Positions 26,371 to 34,264 of a DNA stretch of 64,000 nucleotides are shown piece by piece. Origin of the DNA: Oceanitalea stevensii (lineage in GTDB: Bacteria; Actinomycetota; Actinomycetes; Actinomycetales; Actinomycetaceae); assembly GCF_014837105.1 (NCBI RefSeq), contig NZ_JACSPO010000013.1, positions 1 through 64,000 on the forward strand, in the 5' to 3' direction. The notes under the pieces are model-generated. The model was not told the DNA's origin. It worked only from the letters and a program-made list of their open reading frames with translations, and searched no databases. Each line of letters opens with the position of its first letter. The stretch's first letter is position 1. The translations under genes were made by a program, and so were the position numbers.

Positions 26371-27567
26371 ATGGCCGACGACGGTGAGCCGAGGGGGACT
26401 CTCCGCCGGCTGGGGCGGGTGCTCCAGGCGGCTCCCCGCCCGCTGTCCAGGGTGGCCGCCACCGTCCTCGCGCTCCTCGGCGCCGTCCTGCTACTCGACT
26501 TCCTCCTCGACACCCCGGTCGTCACGCTCGCCGAGCTCCTGCGGTGCGTGCTCTTCGGCCTCGCCTGCCTGGGCCTGCCCGTCAGCACCCGCTACCCGGC
26601 GGCCGCGACGGCCCTGTTCCTCCCGGGCAGCGCCGTCGCCGCCGTCGTCACCGACCGGATCGGCATCGTCACCATCATGGCGTGCGTGCTCGTCGCGGTC
26701 GTCGCGACGGTCGCGAGCGCACGGGCGGCCGCCGTCGTCCTGGCCGTCCTCACGGCGTGGGCGGCCGGCGTCTCCGTCGCCGTGTACGGCGACCTCACCC
26801 ACCTCGGCCCGTACCTCCTCTTCGCGGTGCCCGCCACGCTCGTGGGGCTCGCCTTCGGGCGCCTGCGGCTGCACTCCTCCCGCACCGAGCGGCACAACCG
26901 TGAGCTGCTCCGGCGCCAGGCCGAGGTCCGCGCCCGCGAGCGCGAGTCCCTGGCGCGCGACCTGCACGACGTCGTCGCCCACCAGCTGACCCTCATCTCG
27001 CTCGTCGGGGGCAGCCGCGCACGCAGCTCGGACCCCGAGAAGCTCCGGTCGGCGCTCCAGGAGACGAGCGAGCTCAGCCGCGAGGCGCTCGTCGAGCTGC
27101 GCAAGCTGCTGCGCGTGCTGCGTGACTCCTCGAGCGTCGGCACGGAGGCGGACCCCACCCCGCACGGCCTGGTCGACGTCGGCCTGCACGACGGCGTGCA
27201 CCACCTCGCCCAGCGCCTCCTCGACCTCGGCTTCCCCGTCGACCTGACCATCGACGCGCCCGGGGAGATCAGGACGCCGCGGACCACCGTCGAGTCCATC
27301 CTGCGAATCCTGCAGGAGGCGACGACGAACGTCGTCAAGTACGCCGTCCCCGCCTCACCCGTGGTCATCGCCGTCCGGCTCTCCCCCGAGTCGCTGTCCC
27401 TCACCGTCGAGTCCGAGGTGGCGCCGGCGCGTCGCCGGATGAGCCCGGAGCTCGGGACCGGCCAGGGGATCATCGGCATGCAGGAGCGCGCGGCCCTCCT
27501 CGGCGGCGAGGCGATCATCGGGCCGGTGGGCACGACCTGGTCGGTCCAGGTGGCCCTGCCCCTCTAG
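26371..27567 (+). CDS. NarL-type (HisKA_3) sensor histidine kinase
   Basis: 398 aa. About five membrane helices occupy residues 25-165, with no large extracellular domain, so it probably senses within the membrane or through a peptide. A short coiled coil precedes the HisKA_3 dimerisation helix with phospho-acceptor H199 (ARDLHDVVAHQL). The HATPase domain has N box LQEATTNVVKYA and G box GQGIIGMQERAALLGG. The D box is weak, but the GIIGM...ERAALLGG block is as in DesK-type kinases. It is the evident partner of the LuxR-type regulator at 25306 and sits 219 bp before lanA1. Confidence 0.88.
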   Translation: MADDGEPRGTLRRLGRVLQAAPRPLSRVAATVLALLGAVLLLDFLLDTPVVTLAELLRCVLFGLACLGLPVSTRYPAAATALFLPGSAVAAVVTDRIGIVTIMACVLVAVVATVASARAAAVVLAVLTAWAAGVSVAVYGDLTHLGPYLLFAVPATLVGLAFGRLRLHSSRTERHNRELLRRQAEVRARERESLARDLHDVVAHQLTLISLVGGSRARSSDPEKLRSALQETSELSREALVELRKLLRVLRDSSSVGTEADPTPHGLVDVGLHDGVHHLAQRLLDLGFPVDLTIDAPGEIRTPRTTVESILRILQEATTNVVKYAVPASPVVIAVRLSPESLSLTVESEVAPARRRMSPELGTGQGIIGMQERAALLGGEAIIGPVGTTWSVQVALPL

Positions 27568-27786
27568 GGCACCGCTGCCCCACGCGCTGACCGATCGGTC
27601 AGCCCGATGGCCAACGGACAGGCGCCGTTCCGCCCGGCCGTTCTGGACGCACGGCCATTGGCCGCGGCCGGCGCCTCCGGTGGAGTGGTGCCCGTCACCG
27701 ACGCTCCTGTCCACGGCGGACCGGGCCGGTGACGCATCCGGGGAGTCACCTCCCGCAGCAGCTCGACGACGAGAGTGAGGAGTCCA
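27568..27786 (+). promoter_or_regulatory. lanA1 upstream control region
   Basis: The 219 bp between the kinase stop and lanA1 contain an 18-bp perfect palindrome (27586-27603) and two CCGTTC repeats with a 13-bp period (27625, 27638). They also hold GGCCAT/ATGGCC-type inverted elements (27607-27612, 27653-27658). I see no TANNNT -10 box, which fits a promoter that needs an activator. The Shine-Dalgarno GAGGAG lies 4 nt before the lanA1 ATG. Confidence 0.5.
27586..27603. promoter_or_regulatory. 18-bp perfect palindrome upstream of lanA1
   Basis: GCTGACCGA and TCGGTCAGC are exact reverse complements with no spacer. It starts 19 bp after the kinase stop and 184 bp before the lanA1 ATG. It is either a regulator-binding site or part of a terminator for the kinase gene; without a T tract or loop a binding site is favoured. 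Confidence 0.55.
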
Positions 27787-27981
27787 ATGAGCAAGCCGAA
27801 GTTCAGCCCCAATGCCGACGTCCTGATGGAGATCGACGACCAGGCGGTGACGGCCGACCAGGCCGGCCAGGGCTGGGGAACCATCGTGACCACGCTGACC
27901 TGCTACGGCGTCAGCTGGGCCATCGGCAACGACGGCAACTTCTGCACCGCCACGGTGGAGTGCCAGAAGAACTGTTCGTGA
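27787..27981 (+). CDS. lanA1: Two-component lantibiotic alpha-type precursor LanA1
   Basis: 64 aa. The N-terminal 27 residues are leader-like (acidic EIDD, no Cys) and end in Ala26-Gly27, an accepted C39-peptidase site. The C-terminal 37 residues contain all four Cys (39, 53, 59, 63) and seven of the Ser/Thr. The stretch IGNDGNFCTATVEC matches the N-x-G-x-x-C-T-x-T-x-E-C lipid II-binding block of mersacidin, haloduracin alpha and lichenicidin alpha; the product probably binds lipid II with LanA2 as pore partner. The ATG at 27787 has GAGGAG 4 nt upstream; an in-frame GTG 12 nt earlier would place the ribosome site inside the gene. A stem-loop follows the stop by 5 nt, and lanM1 begins 79 bp later. 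Confidence 0.93.
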   Translation: MSKPKFSPNADVLMEIDDQAVTADQAGQGWGTIVTTLTCYGVSWAIGNDGNFCTATVECQKNCS

Positions 27982-27986
27982 GGCCC

Positions 27987-28021
27987 CGGTACCGGTGCCC
28001 GCGAGCCGGGCACCGGTACCG
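27987..28021 (+). terminator. 15-bp stem-loop between lanA1 and lanM1
   Basis: CGGTACCGGTGCCCG (27987-28001) pairs perfectly with 28007-28021 around a CGAGC loop, 5 nt after the lanA1 stop. In lantibiotic operons such hairpins let most transcripts end after the precursor gene and some read through to the modification enzymes. No T tract follows, so attenuation, 3'-end protection or both are possible. Confidence 0.85.
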
Positions 28022-28060
28022 CCGCCGAGTCCACCCGTTCCGTCCGCCGAGGGGCATCCC

Positions 28061-31000
28061 ATGACCGTCGCGAGCACCGCCGGCCTCGACCAGGCCGTCG
28101 CCACCTACGTCCCCGAGCTGGCCGGGACGAGGCGTCCGAGCCTCACCGCCCTGCTCTCCCACCACCGCCGGGACCGGGACGAGACCTTCGGCGGCAGCGA
28201 CCGCACCCGGCTGGCGCAGGAGCTGCTCGCACCCTTCCTCGACCCGGCACCCGGCCCCGTGAGCAGCGCCGAGGGCGGCCGGGACCCCCGGTTCACCGGG
28301 TGGACCCGCGTGCTGGTCAGCGCCTGGCTGCGAGCCGAGCACGAGTCGCTGTCCGCCCACCCCGCCCTCGCCGACGGCGCGGCCTTCGTCGGTCCACTGG
28401 TCGAGGACGGCGTCGCCCTCGCGAGCGAGACCCTCGTCCGGACGCTCGTCGAGGTGCTGGCCGAGCGCCGGGAGGCAGGCGCACTGACCGGCGCGACCCC
28501 CGAGGCACGCTTCGACGACTTCCGGGCCTGGATCGGCTCCCCCGACGGCGCCTCGGCCCTCGCCCACCGCTACCCCACCGCCGTGGTCCGGGCGCACGCG
28601 CTCGTCGTGCGCCGCGCCCGCAGCGTGCGGGAGGTCCTCGACCATCTCGTCGCCGACCTCCCCGACCTGCGGGCCACCCTGCCCGGCCTCGACGGCGACG
28701 TCCGCGTCCACTCCCTGCACCTGGGAGCCGGCGACACCCACGACGGCGGCCGCACCGTCGGCCTGCTCGACCTCGGGCGGCACGGCCACCTCGTCCACAA
28801 GCCCCGCAGCCTCGCCGCGGACCGCGCCCTCCACGGTCTCGCCCGCGGCCTCAACGCCGCGCTGGGCACGTCGCTGCGGGTCCCGCGCACCCTCACCCGT
28901 GACCACCACGGCTGGGCGGAGTACGTCGACGGCACCGGTGCCCCGACGTCCGACGGCCGCCACCCGTACCGGCTCGGCGAGCTCGCTGCCGTCCTGTACC
29001 TGCTGCGCAGCACCGACATGCACTACGAGAACGTCGTCACCGACGCTGCCGGCCGGCCGGTCGTCGTCGACGCCGAGACCGTCCTGTCCGCCGTCCCCGT
29101 CCGTGAGCCGAGCTACGCGGACGGCGCCGGCTCACGGCACGCGCGGGCCCTGCTCGAGGACTCCGTCATCGGCATCGGGCTCCTGCCCCTGCGGGTCAGC
29201 GTCCCCGGGCGCCCGGAGTCGCTCGACATCGGTGCGTCCGGCTCCATGGCCGCCGGCCAGGCCTCCCCCTTCCGCAGCCTGGCCGTGCGGGACGCCGGGC
29301 GCGACGACATGCACATCGCCCTGGAGCCGGGGCGCGTGGGCACGGGCAACACCAACCCCCACGCCGGCACCGAGCTCGACGCCGTGGTTCGCTTCCGCGA
29401 CGGCGTGCGGCGCGGCCTGGAGGACACCCTGCGCCGCGTCATGGAGCACCGCGACGTCGTCGAGGGCCTGGTCCGCCGCGAACTCACCGGCGTGCGGGTC
29501 CGGCACGTCAACATCCCCACGGTGTTCTACGCCCAGCTGCTGCGCATGTGCTCCCACCCGGACCTCCTGGAGGACCCCGACGCCCACCTCGCCGTCCTGG
29601 GCCGGGTGAGCCTGCGCAACACCGCCGCCCGCTCCGCGGCCGCCCACGAGGTGGCCCAGCTGCTCGGCGACGACGTGCCGCTGTTCACCGTCGACGCCCA
29701 CGGCACCGACCTGCTCGACGCGCGCGGCCGGACGCTCGTCCCCGACTTCTTCGACGCCACCCCGGTGGACCGGGTGCTCTCGCGGCTGCACGCGCTGGAC
29801 GAGGCGGAGGTCGCCCGGCAGGCCGACCTCGTCGACGTCGCCTTCGTCCCCCGCATCCCCGACGGCGGGGAGCGCACCGCGCCGCTCACGCGCCCCACGC
29901 CGCCGCCCGCGCCGGACCGCGACGTCGTCACCGGGGCCGTCGACCGCCTCCTGTCCCGCTGGGTGCCCGCGACGGACCCGGCCCACCCCGCCACGTTCTG
30001 GGGACCCCTCGTCACCACCTCCGACGCCTCCCAGTGGACGCCGGGCTCCCTGGGCTACGACCTGTACGGCGGCAGCGTGGGCGTGGCGCTCGCGCTCGCC
30101 GAGGCCGGCCACCTGTACGACGTGCCGAGGGCCCGCGACGTGGCCGCGGCCGTCCTCGACCCGATCCGCGCCCAGGTCCTCGGCGGCGCCCTGGAGAGCC
30201 AGCCCGTCTCGGCCGGGGGCATGACCGGCATGGGCGGGACCGTCTGGGCCGTCGCCGCCGCAGACCGGCTGTCCGGCCGGGGCACCGGCGACCACGCCCG
30301 CCTCGTCGACGCCCTGGCGGCGACCGTGCGACCCGACACCGTCCCCGACCTCACCGCCGGCCTCGCCGGTGCCCTGACCGCCGGCTGCGGCATCGTCGGG
30401 CGGGTCGAGGACGTCCACCGCGAGGCCGCCACCGACGCCCTCGCACGGCTGGCCGCCCGCGCGCTGCCCGGCCTGGAGCGCGTGACCACCGCCCCCGCGG
30501 ACGGCGACCAGCCGGTGTTCACCGGCTACGCGCACGGTCTGGCGGGGATGCTCGCGCCGGCCCACCGCGCCGCGCACGCCCTGTCCGGCACGCACCCCGA
30601 GCTGTCCGCGCGCCTCGCCGCCCTGGGGTCCGCCCTGCTGGGCCTGCTCCTCGCGCAGACCGGCGAGGACGGCGACCTCCCCCGGACCGTCGGCGGGTCG
30701 GACTCCTCGTGGGCGTGGTGCCACGGCGCCCCCGGTGTCCTCCTCGGCCTGCTCGAGGTGGCCGAGCTCGGCGCCGAGGTGCCGGAGCGGCTGCTGGTCG
30801 ACCTCGGCCGGCAGACGCAGGACCGCGGCCTGGGCAACAACCCGACGTACTGCCACGGCGACCTCGGCTCGCTCGCGGCGCTGCACCGCCTCGCCCTGCA
30901 CACCGGGGACGAGGACGCCCGGCGCCGGTGGACGGCGGAGACCCGGTCCCGTGCGGGGCGCACCGCGCTCCGTGACCGCGCCTCCGCCCGCGACCGCTAC

Positions 31001-31102
31001 ACCGGCACCGACAGCCTCATGGTCGGCCGCGCCGGAGCGCTGCACGCGCTGCTGCGCACCACGGCTCCGGCCGACTGCCCCGACGTCCTCACGCTGGAGT
31101 AG
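28061..31102 (+). CDS. lanM1: Class II lanthipeptide synthetase LanM1
   Basis: 1013 aa, the usual length of LanM. It dehydrates Ser/Thr by phosphorylation-elimination and cyclises them with Cys. The N-terminal dehydratase (DUF4135, about 90-600) has a GDTHDGGRT loop, K247 (VHKP), H321-Y-E-N324 and D337-A-E-T, the kinase-like active-site elements. The C-terminal LanC-like cyclase (about 640-1010) has the Zn ligands C887 (WCHG), C931 and H932 (YCHG). It is the adjacent enzyme to LanA1 and presumably modifies it. The ATG at 28061 has GAGGGG 6 nt upstream; the frame stays open upstream but without a good ribosome site. Confidence 0.95.
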   Translation: MTVASTAGLDQAVATYVPELAGTRRPSLTALLSHHRRDRDETFGGSDRTRLAQELLAPFLDPAPGPVSSAEGGRDPRFTGWTRVLVSAWLRAEHESLSAHPALADGAAFVGPLVEDGVALASETLVRTLVEVLAERREAGALTGATPEARFDDFRAWIGSPDGASALAHRYPTAVVRAHALVVRRARSVREVLDHLVADLPDLRATLPGLDGDVRVHSLHLGAGDTHDGGRTVGLLDLGRHGHLVHKPRSLAADRALHGLARGLNAALGTSLRVPRTLTRDHHGWAEYVDGTGAPTSDGRHPYRLGELAAVLYLLRSTDMHYENVVTDAAGRPVVVDAETVLSAVPVREPSYADGAGSRHARALLEDSVIGIGLLPLRVSVPGRPESLDIGASGSMAAGQASPFRSLAVRDAGRDDMHIALEPGRVGTGNTNPHAGTELDAVVRFRDGVRRGLEDTLRRVMEHRDVVEGLVRRELTGVRVRHVNIPTVFYAQLLRMCSHPDLLEDPDAHLAVLGRVSLRNTAARSAAAHEVAQLLGDDVPLFTVDAHGTDLLDARGRTLVPDFFDATPVDRVLSRLHALDEAEVARQADLVDVAFVPRIPDGGERTAPLTRPTPPPAPDRDVVTGAVDRLLSRWVPATDPAHPATFWGPLVTTSDASQWTPGSLGYDLYGGSVGVALALAEAGHLYDVPRARDVAAAVLDPIRAQVLGGALESQPVSAGGMTGMGGTVWAVAAADRLSGRGTGDHARLVDALAATVRPDTVPDLTAGLAGALTAGCGIVGRVEDVHREAATDALARLAARALPGLERVTTAPADGDQPVFTGYAHGLAGMLAPAHRAAHALSGTHPELSARLAALGSALLGLLLAQTGEDGDLPRTVGGSDSSWAWCHGAPGVLLGLLEVAELGAEVPERLLVDLGRQTQDRGLGNNPTYCHGDLGSLAALHRLALHTGDEDARRRWTAETRSRAGRTALRDRASARDRYTGTDSLMVGRAGALHALLRTTAPADCPDVLTLE

Positions 31103-31191
31103 GGGCCCACGACTCAGCCGGCCGACCCGGCCGACTGGCCCGGCCACGACGGCCGGGAGGTACACCGCACGACACACGAGAGGAGAGCACC

Positions 31192-31389
31192 ATGTTCACC
31201 ACGAGGGACTACACCCGGGCCAACGGCTACGTCAGTGATGCCGAGCTGGTCGAGCTGACCGAGGACACCGTCGTCGACGCAGCCGCCGGGACCACCACCG
31301 TCCCCTGCGCGATCGGCGGTGGCGTCATCGCCATCTCGGCCGCCCTGCCCGACTTCTGCCCGACCGGCGCGTGTACGACGCGCTGCTGA
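31192..31389 (+). CDS. lanA2: Two-component lantibiotic beta-type precursor LanA2
   Basis: 65 aa. The leader (residues 1-33) is acidic (DAELVELTED) and ends in Ala-Ala-Ala-Gly33. The 32-residue core begins TTTVPC and holds Cys 39, 56, 61 and 65. Its end, CPTGACTTRC, matches the C-P-T-x-x-C-T-x-x-C tail of haloduracin, lacticin 3147 and lichenicidin beta peptides, where two lanthionine rings form (T58-C61 and T62-C65 here). The middle (AIGGGVIAISAAL) is a hydrophobic pore-type segment. GGAGAG lies 5 nt before the ATG. It sits 89 bp after lanM1 and 73 bp before lanM2 and is followed by its own hairpin. Confidence 0.92.
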   Translation: MFTTRDYTRANGYVSDAELVELTEDTVVDAAAGTTTVPCAIGGGVIAISAALPDFCPTGACTTRC

Positions 31390-31398
31390 GCTGAGCCC

Positions 31399-31441
31399 GC
31401 CACGAGCCGGGGCCGTGCCCCGCACGGCCCCGGCTCGTGGC
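31399..31441 (+). terminator. 19-bp stem-loop between lanA2 and lanM2
   Basis: The arm 31399-31417 (GCCACGAGCC at the start) pairs perfectly over 19 bp with 31423-31441, around a CCCCG loop, 9 nt after the lanA2 stop. It mirrors the lanA1 hairpin and should limit read-through to lanM2. It ends 21 nt before the lanM2 ATG, so it could also affect ribosome access. Confidence 0.88.
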
Positions 31442-31462
31442 ACCGACCCAAGGGACAGGGAC

Positions 31463-34264
31463 ATGGACACCACCAGCACCACGGCCGTCGACGCGTCCGT
31501 CGAGCTCGCCCTGCACGCCGTCGACGGCAGGTTCCCCACCTTCCACCGGGCCCACCTGCACGAGGTGGCGCGGGCCCTCGACGGCGTCCTGGGCGACGCC
31601 GTCGCGCCCCGGGTCCGCACCGAGCTGCTCACCGACCTCGTCCTGCGCCTGGACGCCCTGGCGGTCCGGACCCTCATCACCCTCTTCCAGTCCCGCCGCC
31701 GGCACGACCCGGCCCTGGACTACGCCACCTTCGACGCGACGCTGCCCGCCGCCCGCGCCGAGCTGCGGACCGAGCTGCCCGAGCTGGACCGGCTGCTCCA
31801 CCTCACCGCGACGCGCTGGCTCGACCACGTCACCTGGGTCCTCGCCGCGGCCGGCGCCGACCGTGCGCGCCTGGCCGGGCGCTGGGGCACCGGCGGACGG
31901 CTCACCGCGGTCCGTCTGGGTCAGGGCGACACCCACTGCGGCGGACGCTCCGTCGCGATCCTCGAGTGGAGCACCGGGCCACGACTCGTGCTCAAGCCGA
32001 CGGTCAGCAGGGTGCACCCCGCCCTCGCCGAGCTCGTGCGCCTCCTCGACGACGACGGCTCCCTCCTCGGTCCCGTCCTGCCCGACACCCTGGCCGGCCA
32101 CGGCCACGAGTGGCAGCGCTTCGTGGCCCCCGGCACCTTCACCGACACCTCCGCGGCCCGGTACCTGCGCCGGTACGGACGGCTGTCCGCCCTGCTCCAC
32201 GCCGTCGGCGCCACCGACATCCACCGCGAGAACGTCGTCGCCACGCCCGAGGGTCCCGTCGTCGTCGACACCGAGACGCTGTGCAGCCTGCCCACGTTCG
32301 AGCGCCGGGGGTCCGCCCACGAGGCCCTGGCCCGCTCCGTGGAGGCCGGGGTGCTGCGCACGATGATGTACCCGTCCCGGTTCCTCGGCGCCCGCATGCC
32401 GCTGGACCTCTCGGCCCTCGGCGTCCCCTCGGCGGCCGCGGGCCACTACGAGGGCACCACGGTGACCGACGCCGGGACCGACGACATCCGCTTCGACACC
32501 GCCCACCTGCCCCTCGAGGAGGTGCACAACCGGCTCTGCACCGACGGTGGCGAGCAGATCGACCCGCGCCGGTACGCTCCCGAGCTGCTCGAGGGCTACG
32601 CCGAGGGCATCGCCCTCCTCCGCCGGCACCGTGGCGCGCTGCAGGCGGTGCTCGACCGTCACGACCTCGGCTTCCGTCAGGTCTTCCGCGCGACGTGGCG
32701 CTACGCCCGGCTCCTCGAGTCCTCGACGCACCCGTCCCGGCTCGCCGACCGCGACCGGCGGCTGACGACGCTGCGGCTGCTCACCCCCACGGCGCGCGGC
32801 GTCCCGCCGCACGTGCAGGTCGCGGTGCGCGACGCGGAGGTCGAGGCGCTCGCCGACGGCGACATCCCCTACTTCGAGGTCACGGCCACCGGTGCCCTTC
32901 ACGCCAACGGTTCCCCCGTCCCGCTCGCCCGGCTCGACCGCTCCCCGGCGCAGATGATGACCGCGTGGTGGGACCACGTCCTCGACGAGCCGCTCGCGGA
33001 CCAGCTCCGCACCCTGCGCCTGGCACTGGACGCCGCCGCCGACGACGCGTGGCAGGCGGGCCCGGACCGGGGCGTGCGGGAGGATCTCACCGTCCCCGCG
33101 CCCCCTCCGGCCCCGACCCTCTCCGAGGACGGCCTGTCCGCGACGTGGCTCAGCAGCGTCCAGGTGGGCGACGGCCTCTACCTCACGCCGGTCTCGACCT
33201 CCCTCTACGAGGGCGGTGGCGTCCTGTGCGCCCTGTGGGAGACCCGTGCCCCGGCGCGGACCGTGGCGACCCGCGAGCTCCTGCGCGGCGTCGTCGCCGG
33301 CGCGACCTTCCACCCCGTGCCGGCCGACCCCGACGGCGTCCACGAGATCGTCTACTCGCCCTTCACCGGCGCCCTCGCCGACGTCGTCGTCGACGCCGAG
33401 CTGGCGGGTCGCGGCGTCCTCGCGCCGGACCGGGCGAAGGACGAGCTCGCCCGGACCGCGCTCCAGCTGCCCGCCCTGCTCGACGAGCTGGGCCGCCGGT
33501 ACACCGGTGAGCTCCTCGGCGGGGCGGGCGGGGCGTTCACGGCCCTCAACAGGTTCCGCGACCTGTGGTGGGAGGACGGCGCGGACCTCCCGCCCACGTG
33601 GCCCGCGGCGGCCGAGAACGCCCTCGCCCGGGTCATGGGCCGGCTGGACTCCCTGCTCGACGCCCCCGAGGCCGGGCTCGCCCACGGCAACGTCGGCCGG
33701 CTGCTCGGCCTGGCCGAGGCCGTCGACCTCGTCGCAGGTCTCACCGGACGGGAGCGGGACGGGTGGCGCGCCCTCGTGGCGGCCCGGCTGGGCCGGGTGC
33801 TGGACAACCTGCCCGCCGAGGAGGCCTTCCGGGACCCGCGCGCGCGGCAGAGCTGGTGCCGCGGGGTCTCCGGCCTCGCGCCGGCCCTGGTCCGTGTCCA
33901 CGCCCTGAGCGGCGCGGAGCCGACGACGGCGCACGAGGCACGCCTCGAGGCGCTGCTCGACGTCCTCGTCGCGGACCCGCCCGCCGGCTCACGCGACCTC
34001 AGCCTCTGCCACGGCGCCGCGGGGCACGTCCTCGCGCTCACGACGCTCGGGCGTCACCTCGACCGGCCCGAGCTCCTCGACCGTGCCCGCGCCCGCCGCG
34101 ACCGCCTCCTCGAGGAGACCGAGGGCCCGGGCTGGACGTCGGGCCTGGGACGCGGTCCGGCCGCGGAGGGATTCTTCGTCGGCCGTGCCGGCTGGGACCT
34201 CGCCAGCGCCGCGCTCGCCGACCCCGGCGTCCGGGTCCCCCGCCTCGTGGACGGCCTCACGTGA
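31463..34264 (+). CDS. lanM2: Class II lanthipeptide synthetase LanM2
   Basis: 933 aa, about 80 residues shorter than LanM1, chiefly in the N-terminal half. The dehydratase domain has GDTHCGGRS, K in LVLKP, H-R-E-N (ATDIHRENVV) and DTET; the LanC-like cyclase has C799 (WCRG), C849 and H850 (LCHG) as zinc ligands, so both halves look active. In the first zinc ligand motif it has CRG where LanM1 has CHG. It is next to LanA2 and probably modifies it. The ATG at 31463 has AGGGACAGGG just upstream. The stop overlaps the GTG of lanT by 4 bp. Confidence 0.95.
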   Translation: MDTTSTTAVDASVELALHAVDGRFPTFHRAHLHEVARALDGVLGDAVAPRVRTELLTDLVLRLDALAVRTLITLFQSRRRHDPALDYATFDATLPAARAELRTELPELDRLLHLTATRWLDHVTWVLAAAGADRARLAGRWGTGGRLTAVRLGQGDTHCGGRSVAILEWSTGPRLVLKPTVSRVHPALAELVRLLDDDGSLLGPVLPDTLAGHGHEWQRFVAPGTFTDTSAARYLRRYGRLSALLHAVGATDIHRENVVATPEGPVVVDTETLCSLPTFERRGSAHEALARSVEAGVLRTMMYPSRFLGARMPLDLSALGVPSAAAGHYEGTTVTDAGTDDIRFDTAHLPLEEVHNRLCTDGGEQIDPRRYAPELLEGYAEGIALLRRHRGALQAVLDRHDLGFRQVFRATWRYARLLESSTHPSRLADRDRRLTTLRLLTPTARGVPPHVQVAVRDAEVEALADGDIPYFEVTATGALHANGSPVPLARLDRSPAQMMTAWWDHVLDEPLADQLRTLRLALDAAADDAWQAGPDRGVREDLTVPAPPPAPTLSEDGLSATWLSSVQVGDGLYLTPVSTSLYEGGGVLCALWETRAPARTVATRELLRGVVAGATFHPVPADPDGVHEIVYSPFTGALADVVVDAELAGRGVLAPDRAKDELARTALQLPALLDELGRRYTGELLGGAGGAFTALNRFRDLWWEDGADLPPTWPAAAENALARVMGRLDSLLDAPEAGLAHGNVGRLLGLAEAVDLVAGLTGRERDGWRALVAARLGRVLDNLPAEEAFRDPRARQSWCRGVSGLAPALVRVHALSGAEPTTAHEARLEALLDVLVADPPAGSRDLSLCHGAAGHVLALTTLGRHLDRPELLDRARARRDRLLEETEGPGWTSGLGRGPAAEGFFVGRAGWDLASAALADPGVRVPRLVDGLT

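Noticed and set aside
29132..31177. Long reverse-strand open frame over lanM1
   Set aside because: Low-information Gly/Val/Arg-rich translation; LanM1 on the forward strand has all catalytic motifs.
33565..34260. N-terminal extension of lanT into lanM2
   Set aside because: It is read in a different frame of lanM2 with no homology; the GTGA overlap at 34261 begins exactly at the C39 domain.
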